Assembly: GCA_021806005.1 (NCBI GenBank)
Contig: JAJZDM010000022.1
Location: forward strand, 1 to 40,818
DNA from: Acidobacteriota bacterium
Lineage (GTDB): Bacteria; Acidobacteriota; Terriglobia; Terriglobales; Acidobacteriaceae
DNA: 40,818 nt
Reading direction: 5' to 3'
Part shown: positions 1 through 7,781 of the stretch, in pieces
Layout of the letters: each line of letters starts with the position of its first letter
How positions within the stretch are numbered: the stretch's first letter is position 1
Position numbers and translations under genes: made by a program
The notes under the pieces: generated by a model
Databases searched by the model: none
Seen by the model: the letters and a program-made list of their open reading frames with translations, nothing else
What the model was told of the DNA's origin: nothing

Positions 1-8
1 GGCGGAGG

Positions 9-653
9 TCATTTGGTCTCCCCCCCGGCCGGCTCGCCGCTGGCCGGAGCAGCGGCTGCTGCCGCTGCTTTTGCGGCTGCCGCCGCAGCTGCAGCCGCCG
101 CGGCAAGCCTCTGCTTCTCTTTTTCCTTCTCCCGCTCCTGTGCCAGGGCGGCATCGACAGCCGCAGCCTCGATGGGGTGAATCTTGTTGTAATACTCGTT
201 GGACTTGGCCAGCTTGTCCTTGTGGTGGAGCAGGCCGCCGAAACGATCGTCCGAGCTCAACTCGAACTCGACGTCCATCTTGATGGCATCGAAAGGGCAG
301 ACCTCGACGCAAATCTGGCAGCTCATGCAGACGGAGACGTCGATATCGAACCTTACGGGATAGAACTGCAGCTTGCCGACGGCATCAGGCTTCTTGTCTT
401 TGCTCTTTTCGATGTAGATGCATTTGGGAGGGCACTCCTTCTCGCAGATCTGGCAAGAGACGCAGCGCAGGCCCTTCTCCCAGTCGTCGCCGTCATAGAC
501 CAGAAAGGGAAAGTCGCGGGTCCGCTCAATCTGTGGGATGCGCTCCTCAGGATACTGAACCGTAGTCAGGCGCTCTTTATTGACATAGCTTCCGAAGAAG
601 TTGCGCGCCGTCTCGGCAAGGCCTTTGATGATTCCTTCCCCTAGCACAGGCAC
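9..653 (-). CDS. nuoI: NADH-quinone oxidoreductase subunit I (complex I, two 4Fe-4S)
   Basis: NuoI carries clusters N6a and N6b, which pass electrons to NuoB in the peripheral arm of complex I. Two 4Fe-4S motifs are visible: C64, C67, C70, C74 and C109, C112, C115, C119, each of CxxCxxCxxxCP form. The 214-residue chain is longer than many NuoI proteins because of its C-terminus: a charged Glu/Lys helix at about 172-182, then 11 alanines, a lysine and 7 alanines (184-202), then a Pro/Gly/Glu end. The gene follows nuoD by 94 nt on the same strand. nuoE, F, G and H, which usually lie between D and I or just before I, are absent here. The ATG lies at 653 and the TGA at 9-11. Family assignment is secure; the role of the alanine tail is unknown. 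Confidence 0.95.
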   Translation of the reverse strand: MPVLGEGIIKGLAETARNFFGSYVNKERLTTVQYPEERIPQIERTRDFPFLVYDGDDWEKGLRCVSCQICEKECPPKCIYIEKSKDKKPDAVGKLQFYPVRFDIDVSVCMSCQICVEVCPFDAIKMDVEFELSSDDRFGGLLHHKDKLAKSNEYYNKIHPIEAAAVDAALAQEREKEKEKQRLAAAAAAAAAAAKAAAAAAAPASGEPAGGETK

Positions 654-747
654 CCCTCCACACTCTTTGAAGTCTTCATCCGATGGGACAACTCACCAGC
701 CCAACAGCAGCGATCCAGGATGGCTGCGAAGCTTTGCATCTTCAAAC

Positions 748-1908
748 TCAACGGTCTACCTCACCCAAAACGATATCCACGCTACCCAGGATGATGACGA
801 TGTCAGATACATTCTGACCCAGGCACATCTCTTCGAGCAGGGTCAGGTTGATGAGGCTGGGCGGGCGCACCCGGTAGCGGTAGGGATTCGGTCCGCCTTC
901 GCTGATCAGGTAAAAGCCCAGTTCGCCCTTGGGAGCCTCGATCCGTCCATAGGCCTCCCCGGCCTTGGGCCGGAAGTTGCGAAGCTTGGTATTTGGATCC
1001 ACGATGGGGCCGGCGGGCAGATCGCGCATCGCCTGTTTGAGGATCTCGATGGACTCACGCATCTCCAGCAGGCGCATCATGTAGCGATCGTAGACATCGC
1101 CGTGCTCTCCAAGGGGAACCCGGAAGGAGAAGCGGTCATAGATGCTGTACTTGTCGACCTTGCGCAGGTCGTAGTTGACCCCCGAGGCTCTGGCCATCGG
1201 GCCACTGATGCCAGCGGCGATGGCCTGCTGGCGGGTGACGATGCCGACGCCCTGCGTGCGCGCCATCAGGATCTCGTTGGTCCGGAGCAGGCGCTCGAAC
1301 TCGTCCAGGAAGCGCGGGAACCCATCAACAACCTTCCGGGCCTGTTCCATCCAGCCATCGGGAAGATCGCAGCGGCAACCGCCGAAGCGCATGTAGTTGC
1401 ACATCATGCGGGCGCCGGTGAGGGCTTCAAAGAGATCCAGAACCTTCTCCCGCTCGCGGAAGGCGTACATGAGAGGGGTTCCGCTGGCGCCCATATCCTG
1501 CAGGAGGAAGCCGATCAAGCCGGCGTGATTTTGTAGCCGAGTGAGTTCGCCGGTGATGACGCGGAGGTACTCGGCGCGTTCCGGCACCGAAATGCCTGCC
1601 AGTTGCTCCACGGCGAGCGCATAGGCCCAGTTATTGGTGATGGAGCAGATGTAATCGAGGCGATCGGTGTAGGGCATGGAGCCCAGATAGGTCTCGTTCT
1701 CGGCGATCTTCTCGTGATTGCGGTGCAGATAGCCAAAGACCGGCTTGAGTTTGACGACCCGTTCCCCATCCAGCACGATGTTCATGCGGAAGACGCCGTG
1801 TGTGGAAGGATGATGGGGGCCCATGGAGATCTCGAGCAGATCGCCATGGAGATGATCGTTGGCCGGTTTGGAGATCGTGTCGATGGAGGCTTCGGTCAGA
1901 ACGCTCAT
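748..1908 (-). CDS. nuoD: NADH-quinone oxidoreductase subunit D (49-kDa quinone-site subunit)
   Basis: NuoD, homologous to the large subunit of NiFe hydrogenases, forms the quinone pocket of complex I together with NuoB. The 386-residue length is normal for an unfused NuoD. Family signatures seen are MGPHHPSTHGVFR at about 29-41, GYLHRNHEKIAE at 59-70 and the C-terminal VDIVLGEVDR end. The hydrogenase-type cysteines are absent, as expected for NuoD. The ATG at 1906-1908 overlaps the nuoC stop by four bases (ATGA), which indicates translational coupling. It is not fused to nuoC, unlike E. coli NuoCD. Confidence 0.97.
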   Translation of the reverse strand: MSVLTEASIDTISKPANDHLHGDLLEISMGPHHPSTHGVFRMNIVLDGERVVKLKPVFGYLHRNHEKIAENETYLGSMPYTDRLDYICSITNNWAYALAVEQLAGISVPERAEYLRVITGELTRLQNHAGLIGFLLQDMGASGTPLMYAFREREKVLDLFEALTGARMMCNYMRFGGCRCDLPDGWMEQARKVVDGFPRFLDEFERLLRTNEILMARTQGVGIVTRQQAIAAGISGPMARASGVNYDLRKVDKYSIYDRFSFRVPLGEHGDVYDRYMMRLLEMRESIEILKQAMRDLPAGPIVDPNTKLRNFRPKAGEAYGRIEAPKGELGFYLISEGGPNPYRYRVRPPSLINLTLLEEMCLGQNVSDIVIILGSVDIVLGEVDR

Positions 1909-2558
1909 CTTGCTCCCTCTGCTTCGGAAGGTTCTCCCTGCGCCGCATAGTGGGCCTGGGTTCGCTTCAGCACCTCATCATGGGCGGTGGGTTCATACTC
2001 GTAGTCATCGGGATCGACGTAGTCCTTGCGCATGGGGAAGTCAGTAAAGCTGTCCCACATCAGCAGGCGGCGCAGGTCGGGATGGCCGTCAAAGAGAACG
2101 CCGAAGAGGTCATAGACCTCGCGCTCCTGAAAATCCGCGCTGCGCCAGACCGGAGTGAGGGATGGAAGGTGAACCCGCTCTGCGCGGTCCTCGGTGCGCA
2201 TGCGCAGCACCAGTGGGCCCTGGCGATCCTCCAGCGAAAAGAGATGGTAGACCACCTCCAGATAGTTGCCGGTGGTGGTCTTGATTACCTCTTCAACATC
2301 TTTCTCCACGCCATCGACGAGTTTTTTCGTCTTCTGTTTGGTGGAGATCTCCTTGAGGGGCCAATCCACGCCGGTGACATTGGAGCAGTAGTCGAAGCGC
2401 GGGCTGGCACCATCACGAAGAAAGCTGGCTACGGTGAGGGCGTGCTCTTTATCCACCAGCAGCGAATGCTGGCCGGAGGGGCTCCCGTTGGGGAGGATCT
2501 CCAGCGAGCAGCCGGGAACGTTTGCTTCGATTTGGGATTTAATCTCTTCCAGATTCAT
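1905..2558 (-). CDS. nuoC: NADH-quinone oxidoreductase subunit C (30-kDa subunit)
   Basis: NuoC is a peripheral-arm subunit that packs against NuoD and NuoI. The family signature [13 protein letters not shown] followed by [12 protein letters not shown] occupies about 141-167. A lysine/glutamate-rich segment at about 67-97 makes the N-terminal domain longer than in the shortest relatives. I place the start at the ATG at 2556-2558 (217 residues, MNLEEIKSQ...). An in-frame ATG at 2568-2570 would add only MQAR. The open frame extends further upstream but is antisense-like serine/proline-rich sequence inside nuoB and is not credible. The start overlaps the end of nuoB by about 20 nt, and the stop overlaps nuoD by ATGA. 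Confidence 0.93.
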   Translation of the reverse strand: MNLEEIKSQIEANVPGCSLEILPNGSPSGQHSLLVDKEHALTVASFLRDGASPRFDYCSNVTGVDWPLKEISTKQKTKKLVDGVEKDVEEVIKTTTGNYLEVVYHLFSLEDRQGPLVLRMRTEDRAERVHLPSLTPVWRSADFQEREVYDLFGVLFDGHPDLRRLLMWDSFTDFPMRKDYVDPDDYEYEPTAHDEVLKRTQAHYAAQGEPSEAEGAR

Positions 2559-3180
2559 TCTTGCCTGCATTCGAGATGTTGACCAGCGGAACCTGCCAGA
2601 TGGCGTCGTTCCGTGTGGGGGTGAGATCGTGCTCGCTGCACTCTGGCACGGTGAACTCGCTGGGCAGTTCTGCCTGGAGGTGGCGGGGGCGATCGGGTCC
2701 GGTGAGCTGCTGCTCGTCAATCTTGCGCTGCAACATCAAAAACGCGTCCAGCAGGGCCTCTGGACGCGGGGGGCAGCCGGGAATGTAGACATCGACAGGG
2801 ATGTAGCGGTCGATGCCCTTGAGCACGTTGTAGCCCTGCTTGAAGGGCCCGCCGGAGATGGCGCATGCTCCCATGGAGATGACGTACTTGGGCTCAGCCA
2901 TCTGGTTGTAGAGCCGCACCACCTGCGGGGCCATCTTCTTGGTGACGGTTCCAGCGACGATCATAAGATCGGCCTGACGTGGCGAGGGGCGGAAGACCTC
3001 CGCCCCGAAGCGAGCCAGATCATAGCGCGCCATAGTGGTTGCGATCATCTCAATGGCACAACAGGCGAGGCCGAAGTTGAGCGGCCAGATGGAGCTCTTG
3101 CGGCCCCAGTTGTAGAGCTCCTGCAGAGTGGTGGCGACTACGCCCTGGCGCCGCAACTCATTCTTTAGCTGTTCATCCAT
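2539..3180 (-). CDS. nuoB: NADH-quinone oxidoreductase subunit B (N2 cluster subunit)
   Basis: NuoB (PSST) holds the terminal cluster N2 that reduces quinone. From the ATG at 3180 (MDEQLKNEL...) the chain is 213 residues. The tandem cysteines in LACCAIEM are C40 and C41, with C106 in MGACAISGG and C136 in PGCPPRPE, which is the full N2 ligand set. The frame could start at 3228 with 16 extra residues; I prefer 3180 because family members begin close to this point and AGAAGG lies upstream. The C-terminus runs about 40 residues beyond the last conserved helix and overlaps the nuoC start. Confidence 0.94.
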   Translation of the reverse strand: MDEQLKNELRRQGVVATTLQELYNWGRKSSIWPLNFGLACCAIEMIATTMARYDLARFGAEVFRPSPRQADLMIVAGTVTKKMAPQVVRLYNQMAEPKYVISMGACAISGGPFKQGYNVLKGIDRYIPVDVYIPGCPPRPEALLDAFLMLQRKIDEQQLTGPDRPRHLQAELPSEFTVPECSEHDLTPTRNDAIWQVPLVNISNAGKNESGRD

Positions 3181-3311
3181 GCCCTGGAACCTTCTGAAGT
3201 GAGTGTTCGATCGGTTTTGCAGCGCCAAGCCGACGCAGCTTGCAGTTTATTTTGACTAGTCGCATTGCCGGCCCGATGGCCGGTGGATGCCGGCCTGGTA
3301 CTGGCCGCAGG

Positions 3312-3683
3312 TCAACTCCAGGAGAGCACGTTCTTCTGGCAGGCCCAGACGAGCCCTTCCACCAGAAGGATCAGAAACACCAACATGGAGATGGACTGAG
3401 CCATGGTGAAGCCGCCAAACGCAACGGCGAACGGCAGCAGGAAGACAGCCTCCACGTCAAAGATGAGAAAGATGATGGCGTAGATGTAGTAGCCGGGCTT
3501 GAACTTGATCCAGGCATCTCCGTTGGACTCCAGGCCGCACTCGTAGATCGCGTTTTTGGTGGGACCTGATTTTTGCGGAGAGAACTTTTTGGCCCATACC
3601 CAAGCCAGAGCCAAAGGTCCGATGGCAAAACCGGCGCCAGCAATCAACAGCACGATGACGGGAAGGTACATGTGATTCGTCAT
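3312..3683 (-). CDS. nuoA: NADH-quinone oxidoreductase subunit A
   Basis: NuoA is a small membrane subunit of complex I at the junction with the peripheral arm. The 123-residue protein has three predicted membrane helices at about 7-30, 66-89 and 97-116. It has the conserved loop YECG (47-50) and the FDVE motif (75-78) at the second helix, where an acidic residue is functionally important in the family. It is the first gene of the minus-strand run A-B-C-D-I. Unlike the tight B-C-D junctions, a gap of about 130 nt separates it from nuoB. The divergent nifJ-type gene begins 104 nt away, so both are probably controlled from the shared region. Confidence 0.95.
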   Translation of the reverse strand: MTNHMYLPVIVLLIAGAGFAIGPLALAWVWAKKFSPQKSGPTKNAIYECGLESNGDAWIKFKPGYYIYAIIFLIFDVEAVFLLPFAVAFGGFTMAQSISMLVFLILLVEGLVWACQKNVLSWS

Positions 3684-3720
3684 AGCTCACTTCAACTTTA
3701 TCAGAGCCTTCGCAAAACAG

Positions 3721-3736
3721 TGTGACATTGATCACA
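3721..3736. promoter_or_regulatory. CRP/FNR-family operator between nuoA and the PFOR gene
   Basis: The 16-bp palindrome reads TGTGA, CATTGA, TCACA. Both half-sites match the E. coli CRP consensus exactly with the canonical 6-nt spacer. It sits in the 104-nt divergent region between nuoA and the PFOR gene. Toward nuoA, a GATAAA -10-like hexamer (plus 3697-3702) would place the site centre about 39-41 nt upstream of transcription start, close to the class II activator position. The regulator is not in the window. In this phylum it could be a CRP, FNR or Dnr-type protein, so the signal (cAMP, oxygen or redox) cannot be named. Confidence 0.7.
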
Positions 3737-3787
3737 ACAAGACATCTTGCTGCCCTTGAGAATGGTAGCTAAGAAACGGGGGTTACG

Positions 3788-6700
3788 TTGAATTCAGAAC
3801 ATTTAGAGATTGTTGACGGGAATCAGGCAGTGGCCGAAGTGGCTTACCGACTGGCGCAGGTGATCTCCATCTACCCGATCACGCCTTCCTCCACCATGGC
3901 GGAGTGGGCCGATCAGTGGAGGGAGCAAGGCCGCAGAAATCTCTGGGGACAAGTTCCGCTGATCGCCGAGATGCAGAGTGAAGGTGGGGCAGCGGGCGCG
4001 ATGCATGGCGCTCTGCAGGCCGGGTCCCTGAGCACGACGTTCACAGCCTCCCAGGGATTGCTGTTGATGATCCCCAATCTGTTCAAGATCGCCGGAGAGC
4101 TTACGGCGAACGTGATTCATGTAACGGCGCGATCCCTGGCCACGCATGCACTTTCGATCTTTGGCGACCACTCGGACGTGATGGCGTGCCGCTCGACGGG
4201 GTACGCGATGCTGGCCTCCGACTCGGTGCAGGAGGCGGGGGATCTTGCGCTGATTGCGCATCTGTCCACGATTGAGGCGCGGGTTCCGTTTCTGCACTTC
4301 TTTGACGGCTTCCGCACATCGCATGAGATCAACAAGGTCTTTGGCATCAGCGATGAGACGATCCGTGCGCTGCTGGACGAGAAGCTGGTGGATGCTCACC
4401 GGGCGCGGGCTCTGAGTCCGGATCGTCCGATTCTGCGCGGGACGGCGCAGAATCCTGATGTTTTCTTCCAGGCCCGTGAGGCATCGAACGCCTTCTATCT
4501 GGCCTGTCCGGAGATCGTACAGAGAAGGATGGACGACTTCGCCCGGCTGACGGGCCGATCCTACCATCTATTCGATTATCTTGGGGACCCCGAGGCGGAT
4601 CGGGTGATTGTGATGATGGGCTCTGGAGCGGGCGCGGCCGAGGAGGCCATCCTTCATCTGAATGCGCGAGGAGAGAAGCTCGGTCTGCTGAAGGTTCGTC
4701 TATACCGTCCGTTTGCCACGGAGGCATTTCTGAAGGCGCTTCCCAGCACGGTCCGGGCGATTGCGGTGCTGGACCGGACCAAGGAGCCGGGCGCGATCGG
4801 TGAGCCGCTCTACCAGGACGTGGTGACGGCGATCGGCGAGAGCATGCAGGCTGCAAGTCCGCGCTTTGGGCGGATTCCAAAGGTGATCGGGGGCCGATAT
4901 GGCCTCTCCTCCAAGGAGTTCACTCCGGCGATGGTGAAGGCGATCTTCGAGGAACTATGGAATCCGCAGCCGAAGAATCACTTCACGATCGGCATTCACG
5001 ACGATGTGACGCACACCAGTCTGGAGTACGACCCGAGCTTCTGCACGGAGGATCCACGCACCTTCCGCGCGTTGTTCTACGGCCTTGGATCGGATGGTAC
5101 GGTGGGTGCGAACAAGAACTCGATCAAGATTATCGGGCACGAGACGGCGAACGATGTTCAGGGCTACTTTGTCTATGACTCCAAGAAGTCGGGCTCGATG
5201 ACCACCTCTCATCTGCGTTTCGGACCGGCTCCGATCCGGTCCACCTACCTGATCACGCAGGCGAACTTTGTGGCGTGCCACAGCTTTCCCTTTCTGGAGC
5301 GGATGGACATTCTCTCCGCAGCAGCTCCAGGCGCGGTGTTTCTGTTGAATGCACCCTATGGGCCGGACGAGGTGTGGGCACATCTACCGCGCAAGGTGCA
5401 GGAGACGATCCTGGAGCGGCGGCTGGATTTTTATGTGATCGACGCCTATCGCGTGGCGCGCGAGACAGGGATGGGAAGCCGCATCAACACCGTGATGCAG
5501 GTCTGCTTCTTTGCCATCAGTGGTGTTCTTCCGATTGCAGACGCGGTTGAGCAGATCAAGAAGGCGATTCTGGAGACCTACGGCAAGCGCGGCAATGTGG
5601 TGCAGAAGAACTATGCCGCGGTGGACGCGGCGCTGGCGCATCTGGGTCGAGTGAAGGTGCCGGAGAGGGTGACGGCGACGTTTGATGTTCTGCCTATCTT
5701 TCCGTCAGCAGCTCCGAAGTTTGTCTCAACGGTGCTGGGCGAGATGGCGGCAGGCCGCGGCGATCTGCTGCCGGTAAGCGCACTGCCCCCGGATGGAACC
5801 TTCCCGACGGCGACCACGCAGTGGGAGAAGCGGAATATTGCGCAGACGATCCCGGTATGGGATGAGGAGCTTTGCATTCAGTGCGGGAAGTGCGTTCTGG
5901 TATGTCCGCACGCCGCGATCCGCGCCAAGGTCTTTGACAGCGCTCTGCTGGCCGATGCTCCAGGGAGCTTCAAGACCGCGAAGCCGAAGTGGCGCGGGAT
6001 GGAGGATAAGCTCTACAGCCTGCAGGTTGCGCCGGAGGACTGTACCGGGTGCCAGCTCTGCATGGAGACCTGTCCGGTGGTAAGCAAGGCGGAGCCCCAG
6101 AGCGACAAGGGTGAGGCGAGGCGCAAGGCGCTGAACATGGAGTTGCAGGAGCCCCTGCGGGTCTCGGAGGCTGAGAACTGGAGGTTCTTCGAGGGCCTCA
6201 CCACGGTGAACCGCGCAGCACTGTCGCACAACCAGGTGAAGGATATTCAACTGCTGGAGCCTCTGTTTGAGTTCTCGGGCGCCTGTGCCGGTTGCGGAGA
6301 AACGCCTTATATCAAACTGCTGACGCAGTTGTTTGGCGACCGGTTGTATATCGCCAACGCCACGGGCTGTTCCTCGATCTATGGCGGCAGCCTGCCCACG
6401 ACGCCGTACACGGTGAACTCCAGCGGACGAGGGCCCACGTGGTCCAACTCATTGTTTGAGGACAATGCGGAGTTTGGACTGGGAATTCGCCTGGCGCTGG
6501 ACCAGCAGAAGGATCAGGCGGAGGCGCTTGTGCAGCAACTGGCGGCGACGATCGGGGAAGAGCTGGTGGAGGCGACGCTAAGCGCTGATCAGTCTGCGGA
6601 ACCTGGGATTGAGCAGCAGAGAGAGCGGGTGAGGCAGATCCGCGATCGGCTTGCCGGAGTGGATACGCCGGAGGCGCGGCAGTTGCGGAGCCTGGCCGAT

Positions 6701-7435
6701 TCGCTGGTGCGCAAGAGCGTATGGCTTGTGGGAGGGGACGGCTGGGCCTACGATATTGGCTTTGGAGGCGTGGACCATGTTCTTGGCTCGGGGAAGAACG
6801 TCAAGATCCTGGTGCTGGACACGGAGACGTACTCTAACACGGGCGGGCAGATGTCGAAGTCAACACCACGAGGGGCTGTAGCCAAGTTTGCTTCGGGAGG
6901 GAAGTTGACGGGGAAGAAGGACCTGGCGATGGAGGCGGTGAGCTACGGCTCAGTCTATGTGGCCAGGGTAGCCATGGGAGGCAGCGACGTACAGACGGTG
7001 AAGGCGTTCCAGGAGGCGGAAGCTTATGACGGGCCCGCTCTGATAATCGCCTACAGCCAATGTATCGCCCACGGCTTTGATCTTGCTCAGGGGATGGATC
7101 AGCAGAAGAATGCCGTGCTCTCGGGGTACTGGCCGCTGGTGCGTTATGACCCGAGGCTGCCGGAGCAGGGGAAGAATCCTTTCCAGCTTGACTCCAGGCC
7201 GCCCTCGATAGCTTTGAAGGATTACTGCTATAAAGAGGCGCGTTACACGATGCTTCAGCGCAGTCATCCGGAGGTTGCCGAGCAGCTTCTGGAAGAGGCG
7301 GAGGACGACGTGCAGCGGAAGTGGCGCCTGTACTCGGAGTATGCATCCGGGCACAGTGTGCTTCCCGGCAACGCTCCCTCCGCTGAGGCCGGCTCCGTTG
7401 CAGCGGCGGCAGCGCTGGCCGGGCCCAAAGGATGA
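3788..7435 (+). CDS. nifJ: Pyruvate:ferredoxin (flavodoxin) oxidoreductase, single-chain
   Basis: This enzyme reversibly oxidises pyruvate and CoA to acetyl-CoA and CO2, reducing ferredoxin or flavodoxin in the cytoplasm. At 1215 residues it matches the homodimeric PFOR class. The pyrimidine-binding domain starts with YPITPSS at about 29-35. Two 4Fe-4S motifs follow: C696, C699, C702, C706 and C752, C755, C758, C762. The proximal cluster ligands are C833, C836, C861 and C1092. The TPP-binding stretch GDGWAYDIGFGG starts near 984. The start must be the TTG at 3788: an in-frame TAA at 3770 excludes longer forms, and the N-terminus then aligns with the family. A GGGGG run lies upstream. Pyruvate is the best substrate guess. 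Confidence 0.95.
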   Translation: MNSEHLEIVDGNQAVAEVAYRLAQVISIYPITPSSTMAEWADQWREQGRRNLWGQVPLIAEMQSEGGAAGAMHGALQAGSLSTTFTASQGLLLMIPNLFKIAGELTANVIHVTARSLATHALSIFGDHSDVMACRSTGYAMLASDSVQEAGDLALIAHLSTIEARVPFLHFFDGFRTSHEINKVFGISDETIRALLDEKLVDAHRARALSPDRPILRGTAQNPDVFFQAREASNAFYLACPEIVQRRMDDFARLTGRSYHLFDYLGDPEADRVIVMMGSGAGAAEEAILHLNARGEKLGLLKVRLYRPFATEAFLKALPSTVRAIAVLDRTKEPGAIGEPLYQDVVTAIGESMQAASPRFGRIPKVIGGRYGLSSKEFTPAMVKAIFEELWNPQPKNHFTIGIHDDVTHTSLEYDPSFCTEDPRTFRALFYGLGSDGTVGANKNSIKIIGHETANDVQGYFVYDSKKSGSMTTSHLRFGPAPIRSTYLITQANFVACHSFPFLERMDILSAAAPGAVFLLNAPYGPDEVWAHLPRKVQETILERRLDFYVIDAYRVARETGMGSRINTVMQVCFFAISGVLPIADAVEQIKKAILETYGKRGNVVQKNYAAVDAALAHLGRVKVPERVTATFDVLPIFPSAAPKFVSTVLGEMAAGRGDLLPVSALPPDGTFPTATTQWEKRNIAQTIPVWDEELCIQCGKCVLVCPHAAIRAKVFDSALLADAPGSFKTAKPKWRGMEDKLYSLQVAPEDCTGCQLCMETCPVVSKAEPQSDKGEARRKALNMELQEPLRVSEAENWRFFEGLTTVNRAALSHNQVKDIQLLEPLFEFSGACAGCGETPYIKLLTQLFGDRLYIANATGCSSIYGGSLPTTPYTVNSSGRGPTWSNSLFEDNAEFGLGIRLALDQQKDQAEALVQQLAATIGEELVEATLSADQSAEPGIEQQRERVRQIRDRLAGVDTPEARQLRSLADSLVRKSVWLVGGDGWAYDIGFGGVDHVLGSGKNVKILVLDTETYSNTGGQMSKSTPRGAVAKFASGGKLTGKKDLAMEAVSYGSVYVARVAMGGSDVQTVKAFQEAEAYDGPALIIAYSQCIAHGFDLAQGMDQQKNAVLSGYWPLVRYDPRLPEQGKNPFQLDSRPPSIALKDYCYKEARYTMLQRSHPEVAEQLLEEAEDDVQRKWRLYSEYASGHSVLPGNAPSAEAGSVAAAAALAGPKG

Positions 7436-7781
7436 TAATCGCACCGCGAATCCCCGCTCCGGATCACCGCGAAGGCGGATCGAGGGATGGCCTCGTGAAC
7501 CATCGCAAAAGTGGCGTGGAGCGGGGAGATTTGCTGGTTCGAAGGATTGAAAACAGAAGACGGATGGAACCGTTTCCCTTGCAGCACGACTTTTGAATAT
7601 TGGGCATTTCCAACTACACCGAAACGTGCGTCATAGCAAACTATTGTGTCCAGGGCATACAATTCCGGTGGTATAAAACGAGCCGGTTGCTGCAACGGCT
7701 GCGGGAATAAAACGCGAGTTTTCCTGCCCCCTCGACAATCTGCAGAACTCTATCGGCGCACCAAGATGGAAGGATTTATCA
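7436..7781 (+). other. 346-nt intergenic region between PFOR and korA
   Basis: No credible gene is seen on either strand. The first part carries the multi-branch inverted repeat annotated separately (7451-7527). Farther on, AGCCG...CGGCT arms around TTGC/GCAA form a short hairpin near 7681-7701. AT-rich -10-like hexamers occur at 7658-7663 (TACAAT) and 7672-7677 (TATAAA), but no convincing -35 lies at the right distance, so no promoter is assigned. AAGGA precedes the korA ATG. The length suggests korAB has its own promoter and a leader of roughly 100 nt or more. Confidence 0.6.
7451..7527 (+). ncRNA. Candidate structured RNA (multi-branch), downstream of PFOR gene
   Basis: A perfect 10-bp inverted repeat (7451-7460 with 7518-7527, TCCCCGCTCC/GGAGCGGGGA) encloses 57 nt that folds into further hairpins. 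One is 7462-7464 plus 7467-7470 with 7475-7481, having a GAAG loop and a two-base bulge. Another is 7481-7485 with 7491-7495 (CGAGG/CCTCG). A weak one is 7500-7503 with 7511-7514. The element begins 15 nt after the PFOR stop and ends 254 nt before korA. It could be the PFOR 3' end or processing structure, part of a korA leader, or a small RNA. I do not recognise an Rfam family with certainty. Confidence 0.4.

Noticed and set aside
601-1536. Long plus-strand open frame (311 codons) opposite nuoD
   Set aside because: It is antisense to a secure gene, has no ribosome site or recognisable domain, and such shadows are expected in high-GC DNA.
7451-7540. tRNA or SAM-I riboswitch reading of the folded element
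   Set aside because: The element is about 77 nt with a GC acceptor-like stem and GGTTCGAAGG follows it, but T-arm pairing and an anticodon arm are absent. The GAGGGA...GGCC...GAA similarity to SAM-I is not backed by the other conserved SAM-I blocks.
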